Part shown: positions 17,133 through 25,132 of the stretch, piece after piece
Numbering within the stretch: the stretch's first letter is position 1
Layout: every line of letters begins with the position of its first letter
Assembly (NCBI GenBank): GCA_963842955.1
Contig: CAWJIJ010000011.1
Coordinates: forward strand, 558,001-622,000
Length of the DNA stretch: 64,000 bases
Reading direction: 5' to 3'
Source of the DNA: JARFQW01 sp963842955
GTDB lineage: Bacteria > Pseudomonadota > Gammaproteobacteria > Steroidobacterales > XN24
Made by a program: the position numbers and the translations under genes
The notes under the pieces: generated by a model
The model's input: the letters and a program-made list of their open reading frames with translations, nothing else
Databases searched by the model: none
Told to the model about the DNA's origin: nothing

Positions 17133-17168
17133 TCAGGCCCGGCGCTGCTCAGGCGCCGGGCCTGATTT
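17133..17168 (+). terminator. Intrinsic terminator after the HU-like gene
   Basis: A perfect 13-bp stem (17133-17145 with 17153-17165; arms begin TCAGGCCCGG and end CCGGGCCTGA) with a 7-base loop and a short T run. It lies 31 bases past the HU-like stop and between convergent genes, so it may also slow transcription from the other side. Confidence 0.75.
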
Positions 17169-17203
17169 GATCTCCCACCGGCACCCGTCGCCAGCGGCCG
17201 CGC

Positions 17204-17681
17204 TCAGGACGAGACATCTCCCTTCCCTTCCTCGGCCATCACCCTGGCCCGCAACATCACATAGTCGGAGCGGCGCAGGTAAAGAAGGTCCGCGACCTTG
17301 CCCAGCAGATGCTGTTCATGGGCGTCAAAGTGACCGTCCGCCAGTGCCGTTCGGATCAGCATGGCGACGACTTCCTGTTTCTCGCTCTCGTTCAGGCTCT
17401 CATGGAGCATCGCCGTGAATTCATGCAGGGAGACTGCATGATCGGCACGGCTGATCGGCGGCTGCCAGTAACGCCTCTGCCTCGTGGGCCTCCAGACTGT
17501 AATGATCTGAAAGCAATCGCTGGATTCGTTCCCGTTCGTGGTCTGTGCTGCCCTGATCCGCGCGGGCCATTTCCACCAGCAACGCCGCTGTGGCCACCCG
17601 CAGGGCATGGTCGTCTTCCTCCCGCGTTTCGGCCTCGTCCGCAGCCAGGTCATTCAGCAAACGTTTCAGTGCACCGATCAT
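17204..17681 (-). pseudogene. TerB-family protein, interrupted by a +1 frameshift
   Basis: Encodes a TerB-like helical protein of about 158 residues in two frames. The N-terminal half (MIGALKRLLNDLAADEAE to EAEALLAAADQ) is in one frame. The C-terminal half (ADHAVSLHEFTAMLHESL, TALADGHFDAHEQHLLGKVA) is one base displaced. Skipping one C in the CAGCC near 17455-17460 joins them without a gap, and the total length is 3n+1. The start ATG at 17681 has no stop between it and the upstream hydrolase, so the two are read through in the present sequence. Function in this genome is unknown; TerB-like domains occur in metal/stress proteins. A sequencing error is a real alternative to pseudogenisation. 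Confidence 0.75.
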
Positions 17682-18350
17682 GCCCGTTGCTCCATCGGGG
17701 TCTCTAGCTCGGGCCTGAGTGCCAAGGAAGTCGGTGACAACGGCACGCAGGCGCGTCAATGAGCCATGAAAGAAATGGTCCACGCAATTGAGCAGCGTGA
17801 ACGCCGGTATCGGGTCGCGCTCGGCAACCCAGGCCGCAACTGCCCGCGCATCCACCTGCTCGTCATCGCTCCCCTGCACGACGAGCCACGGACAATCCGG
17901 CGCCATCAGGCCGGCCATCGGAAAGCGATGCACTGGAGGAGCGACCATGATCAGCCGGTCAGGGCGCGCGTCGGGCGAGGCGCCGAGGGCCACGAACGAT
18001 CCGAAAGAGAACCCGGCAAGCCACAGATCCGTCCCGGGCCATTCGCCACGGGCCCAGTCAATGACGGCCAGCGCATCCTTTTGTTCCCCACGACCCTCGT
18101 CCCATGCGCCCTCGCTGGCCCCCACTCCGCGGAAATTGAAGCGCACCGCAGGGACCTCCAGCGACACCGAAGTTCGGGCGATAGTGTGCACGACCTTGTT
18201 ATTCATGGTGCCGTGATACAGCGGATGCGGATGACAGACGACACAGACTGCCCCGCCACCGAACGCAGCGGGTTCCTCCACGGCGGCTTCCAGGCCCCCT
18301 GCGGGGCCATTGATCACGACGGCGCGGGTTTTGGCTGGCCGGGTGCCCAT
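17421..18350 (-). CDS. Alpha/beta hydrolase, read through into TerB N-half
   Basis: Serine hydrolase of the small dienelactone-hydrolase-like type. The first 223 codons form the enzyme: HPHPLYHGTMNNKVV and FNFRGVGASEG near the N-terminus, nucleophile in AGFSFGSFVAL, acid in VVQGSDDEQVDA and the catalytic histidine in NCVDHFFHGSL. Substrate unknown. In relatives it is usually a separate gene before terB. Here the frame has no stop and continues into the first 75 codons of terB, ending out of frame at 17421. Either the stop was lost or a second frameshift exists around codons 205-223. The ATG at 18350 has an AGGAAC just upstream. Confidence 0.82.
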   Translation of the reverse strand: MGTRPAKTRAVVINGPAGGLEAAVEEPAAFGGGAVCVVCHPHPLYHGTMNNKVVHTIARTSVSLEVPAVRFNFRGVGASEGAWDEGRGEQKDALAVIDWARGEWPGTDLWLAGFSFGSFVALGASPDARPDRLIMVAPPVHRFPMAGLMAPDCPWLVVQGSDDEQVDARAVAAWVAERDPIPAFTLLNCVDHFFHGSLTRLRAVVTDFLGTQARARDPDGATGMIGALKRLLNDLAADEAETREEDDHALRVATAALLVEMARADQGSTDHERERIQRLLSDHYSLEAHEAEALLAAADQPCRSCSLPA

Positions 18351-18446
18351 CGTTCCTGTTTCTCTCCTTCTTCGGATTCCATCTTCGGCGGCTGCGCCTG
18401 AGCCCGCCTCTCCGCGGTTCGGGGCGGACCATAGAATACGAGAACG

Positions 18447-20216
18447 TCATCCCAGCTCGGGTTCGATCTCGGCGCCAGCTCGGATGAACCTGACCTTGCG
18501 CTCGTCTCTCAGAATCAGCGTTTTCATCGCGTCGCCAGGCAGATCCCCGAGCAGATCGCTGTACGTGTACTCCTCGGTAATTCGCGTCTTGCTGAACTGC
18601 CAGCCTTCGACATGCCGCTCCCAGAGCCATTCGTATTCCGCCTGGCCGTTGAAGGCGACATTTCCGGTGAGACCCGCGGACACACCGCGCGGGTCGGTAT
18701 CGAAAGCGGATCCCATGGCGAGCTGGAATACCCGGTCCCGGCCGATGTCCGGCGCAAGCGCGGAACAGACAAGGGAATTGTAGGCGTCGTTGTCCGTGGC
18801 GCAGAGGACCGTCTGGACATGGGCCAGCTCGACGGATTCGTCGGCAAACTCCGAGAGGATCTCGCCGTAAAAAACCGGCAGCCCGGCAAGGCGCGCGGCG
18901 CGGAGATTGTGCCAGGATCCATCGGCCACCAGCACTTTCAGGCCCAGGTCCTTCAGCGTCCGGCCCAGCTCCACGGACCAGGGCGAGGCGCCAACGATCA
19001 GCACGCTGTCTCGGGCCGGGGAGGACAGGCCGAGAGCCTTGGAAACGGGTCCGATGCTCAGGCCGTGCAGGACCACCGTGGCAAAAATTACCGCGAACAC
19101 CAGCGGCAGCAGCAACTCGGCAGTCTCGTAGCCCGCTTCCACCAGGCCGGGCCCCATGACACCAGCCGTGGCGGCGGCCACGATGCCGCGAGGCGCAATC
19201 CACGCAAGCATCAGGCGATCCGGCCAGCCCATATCGGATCCCAGGGTCGCCAACAGAATCGCCGCCGGACGGACAAGCAACAGGATCACCGCCACGAGCA
19301 GAAAAGCCTGCCAGTCCAGGCGCGCGAGCGACTCCGGCGTCAGGCCGGCGCTCAGGAGCACAAACACGACCGACACGAGAATGACCGTAATATATTCCTT
19401 GAAGCGCTTCATGTCCTGCAGACCGGGGAGGTGCATGTTGCCCACGACGATGCCCATGATCGTGACCGCAAGAAGGCCGGCCTCCCGCTGCAGGTGATTG
19501 GCCGAGACGTACACGATCAGGACCGCGGTCAGCATCACGGGGGACTTCAGATACTCCGGGACCTGGGCGGCCTGGAAAGCGCGGCCCATGGCCCAACCGC
19601 CCAGTCCCCCAAGAACGAGACCAGCCAGCAAGGCCCTGCCAAGACCGTTGATGACCACATCCAGGGCGTCCCCTTCGCCGGCATAGACAAAAAACTGGAA
19701 CAACAGGACCGCAAGCAGTGCGCCAATGGGGTCGTTGACGATCCCCTCCCACTTGAAATAGGACGCGGTCCGACGGTTCAGCGCAGCCTGTCGAAGCAGT
19801 GGCAAAATGACCGTCGGACCTGTGACAACCATGATCGCGCCAAACACAAGCGCCACCGGATAGGTCAGCCCGCCGATGTGGAACGCTGCGAGGCTCCCGA
19901 AAACGAATGCCAGCGGCACGCCAAAATAAACGAGCCGCTCTACCCCGGGTGCGCCCTTGAGTTCGCCCCGATGCAGGCTCAGCCCGCCTTCGAACAGGAT
20001 TACAGCCACGCATAAACTGACGATGATCTGAACGATGTCACCGGAGGCTCCGGGCCGGATCAGGGCATCCGGCGTGAAGGGGCCGACGATCAATCCGCCA
20101 GCCACCAGCAGGATGATGGCGGGCACCCGCAGCTTCCAGGCGACCCACTGGGCGCCTACACCGACTGCAAGGACCGTCACGGCCAGTTCGACGGCGGCTT
20201 GGGTTTCCTGCTGCAT
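18447..20216 (-). CDS. CPA1-type cation:proton antiporter with C-terminal nucleotide-binding-like domain
   Basis: About 589 residues. The N-terminal two thirds (to about residue 385) hold 11-12 membrane helices of a Na+/H+ exchanger: ILLVAGGLIVGPFTP, LFEGGLSLHRGEL, VVTGPTVILPLLRQ and the ion-site KWEGIVNDPIGALLAVLL (given in parts). After the helices a Rossmann-like TrkA-N domain begins DSVLIVGASPWSVELGRTL and may sense NAD(H). Such antiporters control pH and Na+ or K+. The ATG at 20216 is chosen because it begins the membrane-protein consensus; the frame extends 19 codons upstream without support. It diverges from rocD. Confidence 0.88.
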   Translation of the reverse strand: MQQETQAAVELAVTVLAVGVGAQWVAWKLRVPAIILLVAGGLIVGPFTPDALIRPGASGDIVQIIVSLCVAVILFEGGLSLHRGELKGAPGVERLVYFGVPLAFVFGSLAAFHIGGLTYPVALVFGAIMVVTGPTVILPLLRQAALNRRTASYFKWEGIVNDPIGALLAVLLFQFFVYAGEGDALDVVINGLGRALLAGLVLGGLGGWAMGRAFQAAQVPEYLKSPVMLTAVLIVYVSANHLQREAGLLAVTIMGIVVGNMHLPGLQDMKRFKEYITVILVSVVFVLLSAGLTPESLARLDWQAFLLVAVILLLVRPAAILLATLGSDMGWPDRLMLAWIAPRGIVAAATAGVMGPGLVEAGYETAELLLPLVFAVIFATVVLHGLSIGPVSKALGLSSPARDSVLIVGASPWSVELGRTLKDLGLKVLVADGSWHNLRAARLAGLPVFYGEILSEFADESVELAHVQTVLCATDNDAYNSLVCSALAPDIGRDRVFQLAMGSAFDTDPRGVSAGLTGNVAFNGQAEYEWLWERHVEGWQFSKTRITEEYTYSDLLGDLPGDAMKTLILRDERKVRFIRAGAEIEPELG

Positions 20217-20371
20217 GAATTCAGGCCAAGAAAGGGATGCGTTACGGTAGCGCCCCTTAGGCGCCGCTAGCAAGGGCAGTGAAGGTGGCCCGGCGATCCC
20301 CTAGAATGACAGGATACGTCGCGGACGAGAACACTCAGGCGGCCGCGTGCCGGCGCCCGGAGAACGACACA

Positions 20372-21601
20372 ATGAATGCCCCAGCCAATTCCACGATCGA
20401 CCTCGAACAGCGCTATTGCGCATACAACTATCATCCGCTGCCGGTGGTTCTGACCCGGGGAGACGGCATCTGGGTCTGGGACGATCAGGGGAACAAGTAC
20501 CTGGACATGATGAGTGCCTACAGCGCAGTCAGCCACGGCCACGCCCACCCCCGTCTGGTGGAGACCCTGATTGAGCAGGCGAAGGACCTGTCCATCGTAT
20601 CGCGGGCATTCCATACCGACCGGCTCGGCCCGTTTCTCGAGAAAGCCTGCCAGCTGACCGGCATGGACATGGCCCTGCCGATGAACACGGGCGCCGAGGC
20701 CGTGGAAACCGCGATGAAGGCGGCACGCAAATGGGCCTATACGGTCAAGGGCGTCGCCGCCGACCAGGCCGAAATCATCGCCTGCGAAGGGAATTTCCAT
20801 GGCCGGACGATCGCCATTGTCGGATTGTCGTCCGAGACCCAGTACCGGGACGGTTTCGGCCCTTTCCCTCCGGGCCTCAAGACCATCCCCTACGCCGATG
20901 CCGATGCCCTGGAGGCGGCAATCACGCCCAATACAGCGGCGTTCCTGGTGGAACCCATGCAGGGCGAAGGCGGCATCATCATTCCCGCATCGGGCTACCT
21001 GGCACGCTGCCGGGAAATCTGTGACCGGCATAACGTGCTGTTGATTTGCGACGAGGTGCAGACGGGCCTGGGCCGCACCGGCCGGGTACTTGCGTCCCAG
21101 CACGAAAACGTCCGTCCCGACGGCCTGGTGCTCGGCAAGGCGCTGGGCGGAGGAATTCTGCCCGTATCCATGTTCCTCGCCCGGCGGGAGGTGATGGCGG
21201 TTTTTCAGCCAGGAGATCACGGCAGCACCTTCGGGGGCAATCCGCTGGCCTCGGCCGTGGGGCTGGAAGCCCTGCGAATCCTGGAGGAAGAGGACCTCGC
21301 AGGCCAGAGCGCCGAGAAAGGCGCGTGGTTCCTTGAAGCCCTGCAAGCGATCGACAGCCCGCTGGTCGAGGAGGTCCGCGGGCGGGGCCTGTTTATCGGC
21401 ATGGAAATCCACCCGGCCCGCGCCTCGGCGCGCCAGGTCTGTGAGCGGCTCATGGCAAGCGGCCTGTTGAGCAAGGAGACACACGAAACGGTCGTACGGC
21501 TGGCGCCGCCTCTGGCGATACCGATGTCGGAACTGCAGTGGGCCGTGGACCTGATTCGTGAGGTCCTCGGGGAACTGGAAACGCTGGCGCGAGCCAGCTA
21601 A
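20372..21601 (+). CDS. rocD: Ornithine--oxo-acid transaminase
   Basis: Class III PLP aminotransferase of 409 residues that converts ornithine and 2-oxoglutarate to glutamate semialdehyde and glutamate. The OAT-specific N-terminus NYHPLPVVLTRGDG is present, with MNTGAEAVETAMK, GNFHGRT, catalytic D228 in ICDEVQTGLGRTG, PLP lysine K256 in LVLGKALGGG, and GDHGSTFGGNPLA. The ATG at 20372 has a GGAG about ten bases upstream and removes 31 unconserved codons of a longer frame. ProC in the same window could act on its product. Confidence 0.93.
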   Translation: MNAPANSTIDLEQRYCAYNYHPLPVVLTRGDGIWVWDDQGNKYLDMMSAYSAVSHGHAHPRLVETLIEQAKDLSIVSRAFHTDRLGPFLEKACQLTGMDMALPMNTGAEAVETAMKAARKWAYTVKGVAADQAEIIACEGNFHGRTIAIVGLSSETQYRDGFGPFPPGLKTIPYADADALEAAITPNTAAFLVEPMQGEGGIIIPASGYLARCREICDRHNVLLICDEVQTGLGRTGRVLASQHENVRPDGLVLGKALGGGILPVSMFLARREVMAVFQPGDHGSTFGGNPLASAVGLEALRILEEEDLAGQSAEKGAWFLEALQAIDSPLVEEVRGRGLFIGMEIHPARASARQVCERLMASGLLSKETHETVVRLAPPLAIPMSELQWAVDLIREVLGELETLARAS

Positions 21602-21650
21602 ACGTTTACCGAAGCGCCGGACCATTGGCGCACCAAGGGGAATCCGAGAC

Positions 21651-22280
21651 ATGCAACTCCAATTAGATGGCCTTTCCGACGGTGAGAAACTGCCGGAGCC
21701 CTTCGCCTTCGGTGTGAAGTCCGCCGAAGGCAACGTGAGCCTGGGTGAGAACCGCAACCCGGCCCTGCGCTGGGAAGACGCGCCGGAGAACACGGCATCA
21801 TTCGTCCTGATCTGTGTGGATACCGACGTACCCACAAGCGGCGAAAATGTAAACAAGCAGGGCGTGACCGTGCCGGCCGACATGCCGCGGGGCCGCTTCT
21901 ACCACTGGGTCATGGTGGACATTCCCCCGGGCTGCACCCGAATCGAGGAGGGTGCGTGCAGCAGTGGCGTCACGGCGGGCGGAAAACAGGCCCCGGACGG
22001 CCCCCCGGGGTCACGCCAGGGCCGCAATGACTACACGGACTGGTTCGCCGGCGACAAGCAGATGGGCGGGACCTACCTGGGATACGACGGTGCCTGTCCG
22101 CCCTGGAACGACGAGCGCGTGCATCACTATCACTTCGTGGTCTATGCAACCGACCTCGAACGCTGTCCGGTGGAGGAGGATTTCTCGGGCGGCGAGGTGG
22201 AAGCCGCTCTGCAGGGCCACGTGCTCGCCGAGGCCCGGGTCACCCTGACCTATTCCCTCAACCCTTCAGTCGCTGCCTGA
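21651..22280 (+). CDS. YbhB/YbcL (PEBP/RKIP-like) family protein
   Basis: 209-residue phosphatidylethanolamine-binding-protein-fold protein. It has FGVKSAEGNVSLGENRNPAL at the start (in the family SPxLxW region), then SFVLICVDTDVP and FYHWVMVDIPPG. A long insertion with GRNDYTDWFAGD follows, then GGTYLGYDGACPPWNDERVHHY containing the conserved Gly-Pro-Cys-Pro-Pro-like and H-H-Y ligand-pocket residues (quoted in parts). The ligand and role in bacteria are unknown. It follows rocD by 49 bases and ends 15 bases inside the convergent TonB-like gene. Confidence 0.87.
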   Translation: MQLQLDGLSDGEKLPEPFAFGVKSAEGNVSLGENRNPALRWEDAPENTASFVLICVDTDVPTSGENVNKQGVTVPADMPRGRFYHWVMVDIPPGCTRIEEGACSSGVTAGGKQAPDGPPGSRQGRNDYTDWFAGDKQMGGTYLGYDGACPPWNDERVHHYHFVVYATDLERCPVEEDFSGGEVEAALQGHVLAEARVTLTYSLNPSVAA

Positions 22281-22751
22281 GGCCTCCGCTGGCGGGTCGT
22301 CGTCGGGGACCACAAAGGGCACGATCTCCATGCGCACTTCGCCGGGGGTCCCCGGCGCGTGCGTCTTGTCGAGGACCGACTCCAGCGCCTCGGTCTCATA
22401 GAAACCACCGTGGGTGCTGTTCAGCACCCGCGCATCGGTCGCAATACCCAGCGAGTTCACACTGTATGCCACCTGGACGAAGCCGGTCGAAACCCGCTTC
22501 GGCGGCGCCATCGGCTCAATGTCGTCGAGGGCTGGCAGTCCGACCCGGGGCGGGGCCTCCGGTGTTTCAAACCAGCGACCCACGTCGACGCGGTTGCTGA
22601 TCTGGATCAGCTCCAGCGGATAGGCCTTGGGACCTCGCTCCTCGGGCTCGAAGGCGCCGGAGACCCACAGCCCCCCCACCAGCAGCCAGAAGACCACGAC
22701 GCAGGCCGCGGCGATTGAGCCGGCAAACCGAAACCATCCCAAGGGCTTCAT
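22266..22751 (-). CDS. Small TonB-C-terminal-like protein
   Basis: 161-residue protein with one N-terminal membrane helix (about residues 9-32, FAGSIAAACVVVFWLLVGGL) and a periplasmic domain. That domain ends in a TonB-like C-terminal fold: STGFVQVAYSVNSLGIATDA, then the Glu-Ala pair in YETEALESVLD. The proline-rich linker of a true TonB is short. A role as an alternative energy transducer or as a periplasmic carboxyl-terminal homologue is possible, but no receptor or ExbBD is nearby. Its ATG overlaps, by ATGA, the end of a short open stretch described separately. Confidence 0.65.
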   Translation of the reverse strand: MKPLGWFRFAGSIAAACVVVFWLLVGGLWVSGAFEPEERGPKAYPLELIQISNRVDVGRWFETPEAPPRVGLPALDDIEPMAPPKRVSTGFVQVAYSVNSLGIATDARVLNSTHGGFYETEALESVLDKTHAPGTPGEVRMEIVPFVVPDDDPPAEASGSD

Positions 22752-22914
22752 GGGTGCCTGTCGATCACGCCTTCTTCCATGGCGAATCGGGCAATCTCCA
22801 CATCGGTGATGTCGGCGCCGGGCTCACTTCTGACGGCAATAATGCCGGCCAGTTGGCCGGTCTCCCGCGGACCGACCTCGTTATCGAAGCCGAGAGGTCG
22901 CGCCCGGGCATCGC
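22752..22914 (-). other. Short open stretch between FKBP gene and TonB-like gene; possible small or broken gene
   Basis: The minus strand here holds about 54 in-frame codons (DARARPLGFDNEVG to MEEGVIDRHP) with high GC in third positions. They end in a TGA that overlaps the ATG of the TonB-like gene, which looks like translational coupling. No ATG, GTG or TTG precedes the stretch in frame; the only ATG (just after the FKBP stop) is in another frame. It could be a small gene damaged by an indel, like its frameshifted neighbour, or chance. Confidence 0.25.
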
Positions 22915-23368
22915 CTATTCGACGCCGAGCAGCTCGACATCAAACACCAGGATAGCGTTCGGCGGAATCGACGCCTCCCGCGCCCCGGGCGCCGTAACCC
23001 AGCGCCGGGGGGATAATCAGCAGGCGGCGGCCGCCCACCTTCATACCCGCCACACCCTGGTCCCAGCCTTGGATCACGCGTCCTCCGCCCAGCGGAAATT
23101 TGAACGGCGCCCCCCGGTCCCGGGAGCTGTCGAACTTCGAGCCCTTCTTGTCATCGGCGTCCGGATCGTAAAGCCAACCCGTGTAGTGGACCACGGCCAC
23201 CTTGCCGTTAACGGCTTCTTCACCCTCTCCGAGGGCAAGTTCTTCGATCATCAACTCGTCGGGCATGGCGAAATCCTCGTTGGCGGCCAGGGACGGGCCG
23301 GAAAAGCCGATCGAGACGGCGGCGAACAGGGTTGCGAGCATCGCTGCGGCGATGGGCTTACGTTTCAT
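22915..23368 (-). CDS. FKBP-type peptidyl-prolyl isomerase, C-terminus frameshifted
   Basis: Exported prolyl isomerase. A signal peptide (to about residue 28, ending SLAAN) precedes an FKBP domain with VAVVHYTGWLYD, KFDSSRDRGAPFKFPLG, VIQGWDQGVAGMKVGGRR and PPALGYGARGAGG. After that the frame gives DSAERYPGV and stops at 22940. Removing one base (the C near 22969 on the plus strand) restores the family ending IPPNAILVFDVELLGVE and a stop at 22915, with total length 3n+1. So the last beta strand is lost in the sequence as given. An assembly error is likely, since the downstream codons are otherwise intact. Confidence 0.85.
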
Positions 23369-23405
23369 GTCGGCTCCGTCCGGGTCGGGAAAAACGCAAA
23401 CGATA

Positions 23406-23849
23406 TCATGTTCCGTCCGCGGCTCCGGCGGGCCCCGAGTCGTCGCCGTTGTCTTCTTCGCTGTTCAGATCAAGAGCCGCGGAGTTTATGCAGAATCGCA
23501 GGCCCTCCGGCCCCGGCCCGTCAGGGAACACGTGACCCAGGTGGGCCTCGCAGTTCGCGCAGACCACTTCGTCGCGGATCATCCCGTGACTCATGTCTCG
23601 CCGGGTGGCGACAGCGTCCTCGCCGGCTGGCCGGGTAAAGCTCGGCCAGCCGGAACCCGAGTCGTACTTGGTGTCGGAAGCGAACAGTTCCTGGCCGCAG
23701 CAGACGCATTGGTACACGCCCTCTTGCTTGCAGTCCACGTACTTGCCGGTAAACGGCCGCTCCGTGGCACCTTTGCGGGTAACCCGGTACTGTTCGTCCG
23801 TCAATTCAGCCCGCCACTGGGCTTCGCTCCGGATCAGCTTGTCCTTCAT
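23406..23849 (-). CDS. msrB: Peptide-methionine (R)-S-oxide reductase MsrB
   Basis: Repairs methionine-R-sulfoxide in proteins. The 147-residue cytoplasmic enzyme has zinc ligands C48/C51 and C97/C100, the substrate-site segment KYDSGSGWPSFTRP, DMSHGMIRDEVVCANC and the catalytic cysteine C120 in LRFCINSAALDL. An acidic Gly-rich tail of about 18 residues is not part of the usual domain. The gene diverges from an SDR gene across 73 bases that contain a perfect 10-bp inverted repeat, so the pair may share an operator. Confidence 0.95.
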   Translation of the reverse strand: MKDKLIRSEAQWRAELTDEQYRVTRKGATERPFTGKYVDCKQEGVYQCVCCGQELFASDTKYDSGSGWPSFTRPAGEDAVATRRDMSHGMIRDEVVCANCEAHLGHVFPDGPGPEGLRFCINSAALDLNSEEDNGDDSGPAGAADGT

Positions 23850-23863
23850 ATTCTGTACGACCC

Positions 23864-23896
23864 GCTAGACTGTGGATGTCGGATAGACAGTCTAGC
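23864..23896. promoter_or_regulatory. Perfect inverted repeat in the msrB/SDR divergent promoter region
   Basis: GCTAGACTGT (23864-23873) and ACAGTCTAGC (23887-23896) are exact reverse complements separated by 13 bases. Both arms contain TAGACT, which can read as a weak -10 toward its own side. It sits 15 bases from the msrB start and 26 from the SDR start. A dimeric regulator site is likely, and a transcript hairpin is possible. Confidence 0.55.
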
Positions 23897-23922
23897 CAGA
23901 CCGGAGTTCGGAACCCAGTCGC

Positions 23923-24738
23923 ATGGACACCCTTGAAGGACGGCTCGCCCTGTTGACTGGTGCTACCGGTGGTATCGGCCGTGCCATCGCCCGGGCCCTG
24001 GCGCACAAGGGGCTGAACCTCGCGCTGGTCGGCCGAAACAAGGCGGCCCTGGACGGCCTGAGAACCGAGCTTCTGGGCACCGGCGTCGAGGTACTCGCCG
24101 TGTCCGCCGATCTGACCGACCGGGATCAGCGGCGCAACCTGCCGATCCGGGTGGCATCCCGGGCCAGCGAAGTCGACATCCTGATCAATAACGCGGGCAT
24201 CACCCAGGTGGGCGCCTTCGCGGAAATCGAGCCGGACGAGATCCGGAGCGTCCTGGAGCTCAACACCGTTGCGCCCATGCTGCTCAGCCGGGCCGTGCTG
24301 CCGCGCCTGATCGAGCGCAAGTCCGGCCACATCGTCAACATCTCATCCCTCGCGGGCCGGGTCGGCCTTCCCTGGGCATCGGTATATGCCGCCAGCAAGG
24401 CAGCGTTGACCGAGTGGACGCTGGCATTGAATACCGAGCTGCGGGATACCGGCGTGGTCGCGACGGCCATCGCTCCCGGACTGGTCAGCGACGAAGGCAT
24501 GTTCGCCGACCTGGCGGTAAAGGCGCCGACGCTGCTGGGCACCTCGACCCCCGAAGCGGTGGCGGATGCCGTGGTCGGCGCGCTCGAGGGCAGCGGGGGA
24601 GAAGTCATCGTCAGCTCGCGGCCGGCGCGCAGCGTGATGGCGGCCCGGGCGCTGGCTCCGAGCATCGTGGAGACCACGGCCCGTCGGCTCGGACTGCTCG
24701 AGTATTTGCGTAACCTTTCGGCCAAGCGGCGGGAATAG
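23923..24738 (+). CDS. SDR family oxidoreductase
   Basis: Classical short-chain dehydrogenase of 271 residues. It has the cofactor motif TGATGGIGRAIA at residues 13-24, NNAGI near 89, a catalytic Ser in NISSLAG, and Tyr/Lys in YAASKAALTEW. Arg at the end of strand 2 (VGRNK) favours NADP. The C-terminus (ARALAPSIVETTARRLG) resembles YqjQ/DltE-type SDRs that act on lipids or unknown ketones. Substrate cannot be named. It shares a divergent region with msrB. Confidence 0.85.
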   Translation: MDTLEGRLALLTGATGGIGRAIARALAHKGLNLALVGRNKAALDGLRTELLGTGVEVLAVSADLTDRDQRRNLPIRVASRASEVDILINNAGITQVGAFAEIEPDEIRSVLELNTVAPMLLSRAVLPRLIERKSGHIVNISSLAGRVGLPWASVYAASKAALTEWTLALNTELRDTGVVATAIAPGLVSDEGMFADLAVKAPTLLGTSTPEAVADAVVGALEGSGGEVIVSSRPARSVMAARALAPSIVETTARRLGLLEYLRNLSAKRRE

Positions 24739-24773
24739 CAGGCTGGGCCCGCGGCACGGGCTGGACCGTTTCG

Positions 24774-25016
24774 TCAGCGGCCCGCTGGCTTCCGCCCGCG
24801 CGCATGCCGGGCCAGGCCGACCAGGTAGGGATCCTGATCGCGGGAATCGCCCTCCGGGGCCGGGTGTTCGTTGACGACCTCATCGCTCGGGACCCGACGC
24901 TTGAATCTCGGCCGACCCTGCTTGGCCAGGCTGACGAGGTAGGGGTCAGCGTCGGCGCTGGACTCCTGGATCGAAGCCGCGGCGTGCTCGCCTTCCTGTG
25001 GAATCCGGGTCCCCAA
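24774..25016 (-). CDS. Small hypothetical protein with two DPYLV repeats
   Basis: An 80-residue soluble protein if read from the TTG at 25016, which has GAGG about nine bases upstream. It carries two similar blocks, DADPYLVSLAKQGRPRFKRR and DQDPYLVGLARHARGRK, separated by an acidic linker; such internal conservation argues for real coding. The frame is open to an ATG at 25160, but that would overlap the start of the divergent ABC transporter gene. Family and function unknown. It is convergent with the SDR gene. Confidence 0.45.
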   Translation of the reverse strand: MGTRIPQEGEHAAASIQESSADADPYLVSLAKQGRPRFKRRVPSDEVVNEHPAPEGDSRDQDPYLVGLARHARGRKPAGR

Positions 25017-25132
25017 TGGTTCGCGCCTCGTACGGGTACAGGCAACGAGGCTAGCCAGCCCACCGGGGGGACGTCCGTGCGCGGTATCACACAATCCGCG
25101 GAACCGGCCTGTGGGGGTGACATAATCCGGCC

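Noticed and set aside
18199..20015. Long open frames on both strands across the antiporter gene
   Set aside because: Only one frame gives membrane helices and the CPA1 motifs. The others are low-complexity Arg/Gly sequence.
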